From the NCBI GenBank assembly GCA_902806575.1, contig CADCXD010000013.1, positions 248,001 to 312,000 on the forward strand: a stretch of 64,000 nucleotides of DNA, written 5' to 3'. Positions 25,107 through 34,205 of this stretch are shown piece by piece; within the stretch, counting starts at the first letter, position 1; every line of letters starts with the position of its first letter. Made by a program: the position numbers and the translations under genes. Source of the stretch: Jackrogersella multiformis (taxonomy: Eukaryota > Ascomycota > Sordariomycetes > Xylariales > Hypoxylaceae). The notes beneath the pieces were generated by a model, which worked only from the letters and a program-made list of their open reading frames with translations, searched no databases and was not told the origin of the DNA.

Positions 25107-27809
25107 CTAGGCCGCCACAGAAGCGGTTCGTCGTTGAGCCGGCGCACCTCTCCGCGAGCTAGTCGAACTGGGTCTCGCCAGCGTGTATTTGGCAAATGCG
25201 CGCGCAAGCGCCTTCTTGCAGCTGACCTTCTGACTGCCAATAAAACTGTCGACGGTGACAGAGATAGCCCGGTCGATGTCCTGGGCCGAACAATACTCTG
25301 ACAACCGCATCCGGCAGAAGGCTTCGGATATTCGAATAATGGCTTCCAGGTGACGGACCTAGGGAACATGTTAGTTACTAGTATTTGATACAACGAGCAG
25401 AGACGCTCACCGTAATGGGATATGCGCCAGTAGCTAGCGACTCACGTCGCATATCTGCGAATAGTCGTGCCACCTTGTCTTCGTCCATATGCAAGAGCTT
25501 CGGTTGGCAATGCTCCCGGGCATAGAGTATGTATTTGCGTAGGAGTTCTTGGGAGACCTCGTCTTCTTTGTTTGGCTTCGCCTGGCTCTCCCGTGCCGTC
25601 TCCGAGTCATGCTCGACCTCCATAGATCCTTCGGCAGATTGAGTGGTTGGGTGGCTACGACTATGAGAGCCAACAATAAATCGAGCTAGACGCTCATCTT
25701 CAGCAGGGTCCACGGTGTCCCGTACGACACAGAGAATGTCAAATCGTGACAAGATAGGCTCAGTTAATTCAACGTTAGACGAGAATGGTATCGTAGAGTT
25801 GTAACGGCCACCGATCGGGTTGGCTGCTGCAATAATACCACATCGAGCCTGCAGGGTAGTAACAATACCTGCCTTTGAAATGGAGATGGTTTGCTGTTCC
25901 ATGGCTTCGTGAATCGAGGTTCGGTCCTGGTCGTTCATCTTGTCGAACTCGTCGATGAGGCACGTGCCTTTATCGGCGAGCACTAGGGCACCTCCTTCTA
26001 AAGTCCATTCACTAGTCAGGGGATCTCGACGGACACTAGCCGTAAGACCAACGGCGGAAGCTCCCTGGCCAGTAGCAAAGACAGCTCGGTGAGCTGTCTT
26101 CTCCACATACTTAAGCACCTGGGACTTGGCCGTACCGGGATCACCGAGCAGCAAGACATTGATATCTCCTCGCACATGATGTGCGCCCTTGGTCGTCTTC
26201 GCAACACCACCGAAAAGAGACAGGGCAACGGCAGTCTTGATGTCAGTGTGTCCGTAGATACTCGGTGCTATCGAGTTGATTACCTTATCAATAACCTTGG
26301 GATCACGCGACAGTTTACGAATCTCATGCTCGTCTTCTTCGGTGAGCCTGAACCCAGCAAGCTGGTCGTGGGCCTTGACGACGTTGTTTGCCTCCAAGAT
26401 GGTTGCAAAAACGGGGAATCCATTGCGGTTGTTCAGCTGGGCATCGTAGTTGTTCCTGTAGATACCGGTGACCTCGATCTCCTCGCCAGGTTTCGCCTTG
26501 TCGATCAGATCCCACAGGAGGATGACCTCGCGATGTCTGGGTAAACGACCAGCAGGCACAGTTCCAGGGGACTCCTGGAGAGTCAATTTCTGGTAGTTCC
26601 GATAGACTGTCTTCTCCGAGTTCAACGTGAAGGGGCCGCGAGACTGGCAGTTCTGACAGAATGAGATCTTGACCTCAACGTTGGACTCCTGTTGGAACGG
26701 GCCTAGTGTGACACCACATTTGGTGCAATCGAACTTGACGTACTTCAGCTGGGGGAAGACGCCAGTTCGTCGAGTAACAACACCGCTCACTCTCACGAGA
26801 CAGTTGAGATGTGACTGTCTCAGCTGGCGGAGAGTGTAATGAACGGGGAGGTCAAAAATGCGAACATGGATGTCAGAGTGGATGCGCTCGTAGTCGGGAT
26901 AATGTAGGAGAACGACCTCCATGGCTACGTCGTCGAAGAGCTTAAGCATCTCAGCAGGAGCGTTGGCGAGGAAGTAGGCAAGAATGGCCTTGGATGAGGA
27001 CAGATGATCATAAGACACCTCGAGCGACTCGGCGTTAATCTCACCGAGGGTTCGGATACGATTGCCATAGACCGAAGAACCACTCTCGTCGGTATACTCT
27101 GTCAAGAAAGCCTTGAATTCTCGCTTGATTGTTCGCTGAACGGACGGCTGAGAGACCCATTCGGTTAAACTAGCAGCTTTTACATCCTGCAATGCTTCGA
27201 GAGAAAGCTCTTCGTCCATGATATCCTGGTCCATTTCATCGTCTGGGTCCTCATCGTAGTGGTGTCGGCGTCGACGGGGTTGAGCAGTCAGGTCAATATC
27301 ACCATCCTCATCCTCGTCCTGGAGGAAAGCTTGGGGCATTCGCCGCCTACGGGCTACTTCGCGATCTCGGCGGTTCAGCTGGGCTTCTAATCGTCGCCTA
27401 TCGCCAAGGTTGATATCATCAAATTCGCCTTCGTCGTCAATGTCGACACCCTCGTAGGCATCGTTCTGGTCTTTTTCTGCGTAATCTCTCTCGAAGCCCT
27501 CGCGAAAGAGATCCACCTCGTCTTCGGCCATCTCGTCAAGATCATCCAAGTCATCTTGGATCTCGGCCTCTTCCTCAATGTCATCGTCGTCGTCGCCACC
27601 ATGAGCGATATTGAAGGCAGGAGGGGACGAAGGCATAGGACTAGAGGCGGCGACGGAAGAGGAGGCATCGCCGCCGGTGCGGGAGCGCTTTCGGCTCGCA
27701 CGGGCGGTACCGCGATTCGCGGAGTCCATGTTCATGCGCAAAGGAGAACTTGAGGAAGACAGATCAGGAATATTCCAGATCTCAGTTTCGGAAAAAGAAC
27801 TCACCTCAT
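25107..27809 (-). CDS. mcm2: DNA replication licensing factor Mcm2
   Basis: Mcm2 is a subunit of the nuclear MCM2-7 replicative helicase loaded at origins in G1. Exons 27805-27809, 25411-27748 and 25107-25358 join to 864 residues, the usual fungal length. The first exon is only five bases (ATGAG before GTGAGT); splicing gives MSSPLRMNMDS. If that exon is wrong, the first in-frame Met of exon 2 would serve. An acidic, disordered N-terminal tail (residues about 50-180) carries Ser-Pro sites and is typical of Mcm2. The zinc ribbon has Cys343, Cys346, Cys366 and Cys369. The AAA+ core has Walker A GDPGTAKS (about 537-544), Walker B LIDEFDKM (about 599-606) and the arginine finger SRFD (about 669-672). 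The YRNYQKLTLQESPG segment is diagnostic for Mcm2 over other MCMs. The C-terminus ends in a basic Arg-rich tail. Confidence 0.97.
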
Positions 27810-28517
27810 TGTATGGAATTGTTTGTTCCTTGCGGCTTACAATTTAGATAGGGAAGCAGTTAGTTGGTAATAGAGAAAAGAAGAAGATTGCCTACCTACC
27901 TAAGGTAGATAGAATGGAGTCAGAGATAGTGGGACATATGAATGGGGACAGAATCAACAAAAAGAAAAAGAAGAAGGAGAAGGAAATGGAAAGGGGATGT
28001 GGGGTGGTGAGCGCGACGAAACAGATTGGCAGTAGCCTCTCTACACTAGTGTAGGTACCTCCAGTTGGATGCGCGTATGAGCGCGTCGGGTCGCGTAAAG
28101 TGGCACTAGACCTCTTTAGACTTAGGCTATGTCTAAGACTTACATACACTACCTAGTATTAATACCTACCTACCTAGATAGGTAGTGTATGTACTAGCCA
28201 ATGCTACCTAGTACTACCTACATAGGTACTAAGAGGTACGGAAGATACTTACATAGTACTGTGACATCATATTACTTAATTTATATTACTTAATCCCGTT
28301 ACCTTATTACTTCCAAAGTTTATTGGAATGCTTTAGTCGCGCCGCGCTCCTATGATTTGACACAGAAAAGCTTCCTTTCCTCTCTCTTCAAGATTTTTTT
28401 TCTTTTCTTCTTTGAGCGCCCCATCATTTAGGCATTCAACAAATCACATACTTCTCAAATACTCAATTCCGACCCTTCTAGTTCTCCTGTTGGTTCATTC
28501 TATTTATCGCATTGACC
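27810..28517. promoter_or_regulatory. Divergent promoter region mcm2 / UBR-box gene
   Basis: About 0.7 kb lies between two genes transcribed outward. A TACCTACCTAGATAGGTA-type inverted repeat lies at 28165-28184, with a second palindromic cluster at 28200-28235. Pyrimidine-rich sequence at 28370-28411 precedes the plus-strand gene. No MluI-box-like ACGCGT was found by eye. Confidence 0.5.
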
Positions 28518-30144
28518 ATGAATCCACCTCCAGCCCCAAATACCTCCCACGAGATGGCCGAACTCAGCAATATCGCGTCGCGACCCCGAACTCAGAGCTT
28601 GTCGCAACAATCCGACGACTCCCAGACTGCCGCCGACTTTATTAGAGATCAGCTCCAGCTGGAAGCTGATGCCCGTGAAGCCCTCCCATACGTAGGTGTT
28701 ATCTATCTCGTCGTGCAAACAATCCGCTAATGCGCAGCTATATTAGAGCATCGAGAATTGTACCAAGCCGCTTGGATCATTGCGACAGAATGTCTTTGCC
28801 TGTCTAACTTGTAATCCGCCTCCTGCTAATCCTTCCGACCCTTACAATCCCGCCGGCGTGTGTTATTCATGCTCCGTCCAATGCCACGGCGAACATGAAC
28901 TAGTCGAGATCTTCCAGAAACGCAATTTCACTTGCGACTGTGGCACGACACGATTCAGCCCCGAACAGCAATGCACCCTTCGAATCAATCCTGAGACGAA
29001 TACGAAAGGCGGCGTTCATTCCGAGCAGCCAGATCCCAACAACAAGTACAACCAAAACTTTCGCAACCGTTTCTGTTCGTGCTCTATAGACTACGAACCC
29101 CATCAGCAGAAAGGTACCATGTTTCAATGCTTAGGCCTCGGCACACATGAGACTGGCGGCTGCGGCGAAGATTGGTATCACCCCGGCTGTCTCGTCGGCT
29201 TAGGCCCTAGGTGGTACGAGAAGCAGGTAAAGCACGTCTCCAATGGCGACAGTAACGGCATACTGCCCACTATCTCTGAAGACGCGACACCCCAGAATGG
29301 TGCAGATCAACAAGCCGATGGCAACCAGGGAGGCGAAGAAGAGGATGATGATGATGATGATGCACCTCTGCCAGATGGATTTCCCGGTGAGGATGAGTTC
29401 GATCATTTCATCTGCCATAAGTGCGTCGAGGCTTATCCTTGGATCAAGAGATACGCCGGCACACCCGGATTCTTGCCGGCAGTGTTTATCCAAAAGGAGA
29501 GGGAGGCGCTGTTATCCAAGAAACGTAAGTTAGAAGACGACGAAGCAGGTGAAGACAGTGAACGCAACAAGCGCATCAAAAGCGAGTCCGAAGGAACAGA
29601 AGCTAGATTGTCCGTCTCCGAGTCAAACAATACCCCTCCTCAGATCAAAGATGAAGAGCCGAAGAAAGATGAAGTCCCATCTGCCGAAGAATGCAAGCTG
29701 GTATCTTTGCCCCCGACGCCAACTGGCCAATTCTCGCTGTTCACTAACTCTGACTTTCGCGATCACTTCTGCCGGTGTGCATCATGCTTCCCAGGCCTCC
29801 AGTCTCATCCACAACTCATGGAAGAGGAAGAGTCCTATGAGCCGCCCCTTTCTGATGGCGGATCCGATGACGGATCGACCCATGGCAGTGGCTCATTGTA
29901 TGACCGTGGCGAATCCGCTTTAAAGAATGTGGATCGTGTGCGTGCGATAGAGGGTGTCATGGCATACAACCATCTTAAGGAGCGTCTCAAGCCTTTTTTC
30001 CAGCAATTTGCCGAGAGCGGCAAGGCAATCGGTGCAGAGGACATAAAGGAGTATTTTGCGAAGCTGAGAGGCGATGAGCAAGCCATTACGAACGCGGGCG
30101 AAGCTGCGAAAGAGGATCACAGGCAGGAACAGAGTGGTTACTGA
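28518..30144 (+). CDS. UBR-box / PHD-like protein, UBR7 (Mlo2) family putative E3 ubiquitin ligase
   Basis: Two exons, 28518-28691 and 28747-30144, join EALPY to SIENCTKPLG and give 523 residues. The zf-UBR box covers about residues 60-135. Its cysteines and histidines include FACLTC, GVCYSCSVQCHGEHELVE and FTCDCGT. A second zinc cluster reads RFCSCSIDYE, then MFQCLGLGTHETGGCGEDWYHPGCL and, after an acidic poly-Asp insertion, HFICHKC, which forms an atypical PHD finger. The order UBR box then PHD is that of human UBR7 and fission yeast Mlo2. The rest is charged, Glu/Lys-rich and probably disordered, with a nuclear-localisation-like SKKRK segment and a second short Cys pair in FCRCASCFPG. UBR7-type proteins act on chromatin as ubiquitin ligases in animals; the fungal function is less clear. 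Confidence 0.93.
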
Positions 30145-30631
30145 ATAACTTGCAAAGGGTGTTTGGTGGGAAGGTCACCAACGAGCTTACATTGGTATTC
30201 AGTATTCCAATATGTTGCGCCCCACCATCCTAGGTGTCGTCTTCGCCCACCTTTACAGGTGTATGCTATGGCTATTTAGCCCACTGATAGTTTCCCCTTT
30301 TCCTGTTCTTCGGTTAGTACCTAGGTATTCAGCGTAGATGAATACATCTTCATCCTGCCACACAATAGACACTCATTCGAAGTTAATAGGCAGCTAATAT
30401 AGCAGGTTGCATACTTGACCGCAATCGGTTTCATACACGATTTCCCTCGATCTCTTCATCTACCAGTTCTTATATGGTAATTTTCAAGGGAACATAGACT
30501 GAGTCAACCGGTTTATCTATTTTTCTTTGATTGTCTAGGATCATATAGCTAAATGTATTTAGATGTACGCTTCGCTAGACTACCTAGGTACCTTGGTGCT
30601 TAATAGCTCCCATCGAGTACGGATTTTGACC
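30145..30631. other. Convergent intergenic region
   Basis: It contains the 3' ends of the UBR-box gene and the dehydrogenase gene, and TACCTAGGTA copies at 30316-30326 and 30580-30592. No gene is seen. Confidence 0.5.
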
Positions 30632-31966
30632 TCACACTCCCCATACTTTTGCAACGACAGCTCTCGAAACATCGCCGACTGCTTCGGGGGCAAGCTGTAG
30701 TGCAAGTCGCGTTAGGATGAGTGCTTGGCTACCAAGGTATACTGGCGCCTTTAATCTTTGGGCTTCCTCGACGGCCTCCTGAAGCTTTTGCGTAAGTTCC
30801 CTGAAACCTTCACCGTTCCCTGTCGATAGCTGCTCCCCGCGGCACAGTTGGATGATCTCCGGACCAACCGTCTGCAATATTGTGCTTCCTCCAGCTGCGT
30901 TTATGCAGAGGTCGAAGACCTGATCCAAATCTAGATTACATTTGTTTGCGAAAGCGATGGCTTCCGCAGCAGAGCAGAGATAGATGCCTTTCAACAACGC
31001 CACAACACGAGCGAGTTTTGACTCGTCGCTTTCGGCCAATCCCTTGACCGGACCTACCTTTCCTTTGCCTTCTGTATACAGCCTAATCAGACTACTGTCG
31101 TCGTCGGGACCGTATCCGCGGCCGAGGCCAGAAAAGTAAACTTGCTCCGCCGTACTCGTCATAGGCGTGGGGAATCCGGAGCGTCTCGCTTCTGAGGTGA
31201 TGATACCCGTGTCTTTTAGGATAATGGTCAAGGCGCTCGCAACAGGCTGAAACTCGGGGTCGAGCATTCTCGGGAGTCTGTTCTCGAACATCCACGCCCA
31301 TGCATCCGACTTCAGGATTTCCCGGCTCGCGAAGTGAGGATCAAGACCGAGATGACTCGCGAAGCCCAAGCCCTCGCTTGCGGCGAGGATTTGGTTGGCT
31401 GCGAGTACCTGATGGCACATTTTCATGTTACTTCCAGCGCCAACACCGCCATTGACGATGTACAACTTCTTCGGATCAGACATCTCCTGGAGGATAAAGC
31501 GGCCCTTCTCGATTGCTTCTTCCAAACCTCCGGCCATGATGGACAGGGTGCCGTCGGCCGCTCTCGCAGCACCGCCCGAGACCGGAGAGTCGATCAGTCG
31601 AATGTCGCCCCGTCCCAGCTCGGAGAGTTGCCGCTCCAGGTCCTGGACGTATTCGCAGGGCACAGTGGAGCAAAGCAAGAGCACGGCTCCTTTAGGTAAT
31701 GCCGGGAGTGCCGGATTCTCGCCGTCGATGAGGACAGCCTGAGCCTGCTGCGCTGTGGCCACCATGCATACGCAATAGTCCTTGTCCTTCACAGACTCGG
31801 CGGGCGTTGTGGCAACATTGCCTCCCGCGGCCTGAAACTTGTCCAGCGTCGGCTTCCAGACATCAAATCCAGTGACCTTGTATCCGCACTTGACCAGGTT
31901 AGTGGCCATGCCGAAGCCCATGGCTCCCAGGCCAATAAAGGAGATGTCTGGTTTTGTTTCCGCCAT
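30632..31966 (-). CDS. Beta-hydroxyacid dehydrogenase, L-threonate dehydrogenase (LtnD)-like
   Basis: This intronless 444-residue protein belongs to the 6-phosphogluconate/3-hydroxyisobutyrate dehydrogenase superfamily. The NAD-binding loop FIGLGAMGFGMATNL lies at about residues 9-23. The substrate loop DSPVSGGAARAADGTLS follows, and the catalytic Lys is in GAGSNMKMCHQ, where the usual second-helix Asn positions are altered. Two successive C-terminal helical segments make it longer than ordinary hydroxyisobutyrate dehydrogenases (about 300 residues). This is the layout of threonate/tetronate dehydrogenases and of the related domain in plant and fungal LtnD-OtnK-aldolase fusion proteins. The family oxidises C4 sugar acids such as L-threonate or D-erythronate at C2 or C3, but substrate cannot be fixed from sequence. 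The first ATG is at 31966. It is divergent from the aldolase gene 1.0 kb away and opens the C4-sugar gene block. Confidence 0.88.
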   Translation of the reverse strand: MAETKPDISFIGLGAMGFGMATNLVKCGYKVTGFDVWKPTLDKFQAAGGNVATTPAESVKDKDYCVCMVATAQQAQAVLIDGENPALPALPKGAVLLLCSTVPCEYVQDLERQLSELGRGDIRLIDSPVSGGAARAADGTLSIMAGGLEEAIEKGRFILQEMSDPKKLYIVNGGVGAGSNMKMCHQVLAANQILAASEGLGFASHLGLDPHFASREILKSDAWAWMFENRLPRMLDPEFQPVASALTIILKDTGIITSEARRSGFPTPMTSTAEQVYFSGLGRGYGPDDDSSLIRLYTEGKGKVGPVKGLAESDESKLARVVALLKGIYLCSAAEAIAFANKCNLDLDQVFDLCINAAGGSTILQTVGPEIIQLCRGEQLSTGNGEGFRELTQKLQEAVEEAQRLKAPVYLGSQALILTRLALQLAPEAVGDVSRAVVAKVWGV

Positions 31967-32991
31967 CTCGACCACACGAAGAAGTGACTTTAAATTATGT
32001 CCACTTGTGGTAGACGATATTCCCTTTTGGTGAATGATGTATGGGAAATATACAGTATCAAGTCCATGCGAGGAACAAAACGTCTACCGTCTTCCACCTA
32101 GCCGGTGATGGGTGATTCGAGATGACTAACTACCTAGGTAAGTAGTCATAGCTCGCTTCGTAACGGCTGAAGTCTAGTGTAGGTATGCCTACTTTGCCGG
32201 AGATGGGGGAGGGGGGAGGGTGACTTCAGGCTTTACTATGATACTTGTTCCTTGAACTCCCCCCTAATCTAATACCCTCTACCTACCTAGGTACCTTGCC
32301 TACCTACCTAGGTAGGCTAGGTAGGTATACCGAGATCGGTCGGTTGATATTCGTACCGATGTACTCCTCTATCCTGTTGAGTCTTGGCCGTTTTGTGCTG
32401 TTCTCGTGGTTCTCATGTTCTCGTGTTCTCGGTAAAATAGGATGGCAAAGTTGGAAAGTTATTTTTATTACCCCAAGTACCTAGGGTAAGTACCTAGGGT
32501 AAGTACCTAGGGTAAGTTACCCCACGTTCTTCTCCACTAATACCAGGAAGGATGTTGAGGTAGGTAGTCGCATACCAGCTAGGTACCTACCTACATACCT
32601 AGGTAGTCATAGTGTGGAGATATCGACGGGAAGTCACCGTTAGCTTCGTTCATCGTTCTATCGTGCCTACCTACTGAGATATGTGGTTACATCCATACAA
32701 TACATCCATACAATACATACAGATACGTACCTACCTATATATACATGTCTAGACGTAGGTATTTTGGATATTTATTCTTCATCTGCTCCTGCACTTACCT
32801 ACCCGTCGGCCAGTAGTTACCTAGGTAGTCTATTCCATATTTCATACTCAATACTCCATACACCATACATACACCATATCACGTACTCCATATCAAGCTA
32901 AATATCGAATATTCCACAACCCAACTAAAAAAGAAAATATAATAGAAATAATAAAAGTGTCTGTGACTTCTACCACCACTCAGTATCAAAA
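31967..32991. promoter_or_regulatory. Shared divergent promoter, dehydrogenase / aldolase
   Basis: About 1.0 kb separates two outward-facing cluster genes and must drive both. It contains palindrome clusters at 32129-32142, 32280-32328, 32579-32606 and 32815-32832. A perfect triple tandem of the 13-mer AAGTACCTAGGGT lies at 32475-32513, bracketed by TTACCCC on one side and GGGTAAGTTACCCC on the other. CATACA/ATACAT runs at about 32695-32730 and 32840-32900 precede the aldolase start. No known regulator site is recognised. Confidence 0.55.
32475..32513. repeat. Triple tandem of 13-mer AAGTACCTAGGGT
   Basis: Three exact head-to-tail units lie at 32475-32487, 32488-32500 and 32501-32513, flanked by TTACCCC on the left and AAGTTACCCC on the right. 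It is a local expansion of the TACCTAGG motif inside the shared dehydrogenase/aldolase promoter. Confidence 0.9.
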
Positions 32992-33858
32992 ATGAGTCGA
33001 CCAGATCTATCCAAGAATCGCTCTATGGCGATCCTGAATAAGGCGAGCGAGGGAGGATATGCGGTGCCGGGCATGTGTTGCTATAACATCGAATCCATAA
33101 TCGCTACAGTCCGTGCAGCCGAGGCCGCCAATTCGCCAGCCATGGTTCTGCTCTTCCCCTGGGCCATAGAATACGCCAACGCATCTCTCGTGCGCGCCGC
33201 CGCCGACGCAGCGCATACCGCTAAAGTCCCAGTCAGTTTGCATCTAGATCACGCTCAGACACCCGAACTCGTTCGTCGAGCCGCCGACATCGAGGGCGCC
33301 TTCGACAGCATCATGTGCGATATGAGCCACTACGAGAAGGAAGAGAACCTGGCCCTCACCCGAGAGCTAGTCGCCTACTGCCACGAGCGCGGTATAGCTA
33401 CCGAGGCCGAGCCGGGCCGCATCGAAGGTGGCGAGGACGGCGTGGCCGAGACGGTTGACTTGGAAGCCATCCTCACCACCCCGGAGCAGGCCGAGGAATT
33501 CGTCGCCACGGGTATCGAGATGCTGGCTCCGGCATTTGGAAATGTGCACGGAGAGTACGGGCCGCGAGGCATACTGTTAGAGTATGATCGTTTACAGTCC
33601 ATCAATAAGGCAGTAGGCGATAGGGTGCGTCTTGTTCTGCACGGCGCCGACCCCTTCACCCCGGAGATCTTCGCAAAGTGCATAGAAGCAGGCGTCTCCA
33701 AAGTTAACATCAACAAGGGTATGAACAACCACTATGCTGCTGTGCAGGAAGAGATGAGAGGCAAGCCTCTCACGAGTGTGATTGAGGCGGGTACCGACAG
33801 GATGCAGGCCGCTATCGAACAGTATATGCATTGGCTCGGTAGCGCCGGTAAGGCGTAA
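32992..33858 (+). CDS. Class II (zinc-dependent) ketose-bisphosphate-type aldolase, divergent
   Basis: The 288-residue intronless protein is of the class II fructose/tagatose-bisphosphate aldolase fold. The catalytic Asp and zinc-ligand His lie in HLDHAQT (Asp86, His87), a Glu in EAEPGRIEGGEDG, and zinc-ligand Hiss in GNVHGEYG (His186) and LVLHGADPF (His217). The chemistry, retro-aldol cleavage through a zinc enolate, should be intact. However, the phosphate-binding loops differ from the textbook HGGSG and NIDT: here they read HGADP and NINKG, so the substrate may lack or present differently the C1 phosphate. Relatives with these same substitutions occur in fungi, but I know no characterised one. 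The gene lies between the LtnD-like and the kinase genes, so a C4-C6 ketose or ketose phosphate of the same pathway is inferred as substrate. The ATG at 32992 begins directly before the conserved domain. Confidence 0.85.
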   Translation: MSRPDLSKNRSMAILNKASEGGYAVPGMCCYNIESIIATVRAAEAANSPAMVLLFPWAIEYANASLVRAAADAAHTAKVPVSLHLDHAQTPELVRRAADIEGAFDSIMCDMSHYEKEENLALTRELVAYCHERGIATEAEPGRIEGGEDGVAETVDLEAILTTPEQAEEFVATGIEMLAPAFGNVHGEYGPRGILLEYDRLQSINKAVGDRVRLVLHGADPFTPEIFAKCIEAGVSKVNINKGMNNHYAAVQEEMRGKPLTSVIEAGTDRMQAAIEQYMHWLGSAGKA

Positions 33859-34205
33859 GGGAGAGTCTATATTAGGTACCTACCGAGAATTAAATCGTAT
33901 AGAGGGGGGGGGGGAGGAGGGTATTCCTCGTTAATAAGCGAGATTCACAATGGTTACCATTGGGATGGACGTGGATCATAGTCCAGTCCAGAAACAGAAG
34001 TCAAGCTGACCATCATCGTATAACATGATATTTTTACTCCAGCACACCTCCCATTGATGCATTTAAATGTGGTTTATATTATATTATATATATATATATA
34101 TAAATATACAAACATTCTAGGTAGTTAAGGATGTCTGCTTACTATCTGGTTTTCACACCGATAGCTACCTAGCCTAGGTATATATACGATGGCGTATATA
34201 CACAG
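33859..34205. other. Convergent intergenic region with poly-G and AT tracts
   Basis: A G-run at 33903-33916 and an (AT)n run near 34078-34108 lie between the ends of the aldolase and kinase genes. No gene is seen. Confidence 0.55.

Noticed and set aside
27749..27804. Non-ATG (GTG) start for mcm2 in the continuous frame
   Set aside because: The segment is bounded by a perfect GTGAGT donor preceded by ATGAG and a CTCAAG acceptor, so it is better explained as an intron.
32475..32513. Telomere-like GGGTAA units
   Set aside because: The unit is a 13-mer containing CCTAGGG, not TTAGGG hexamers, and it is internal with only three copies.
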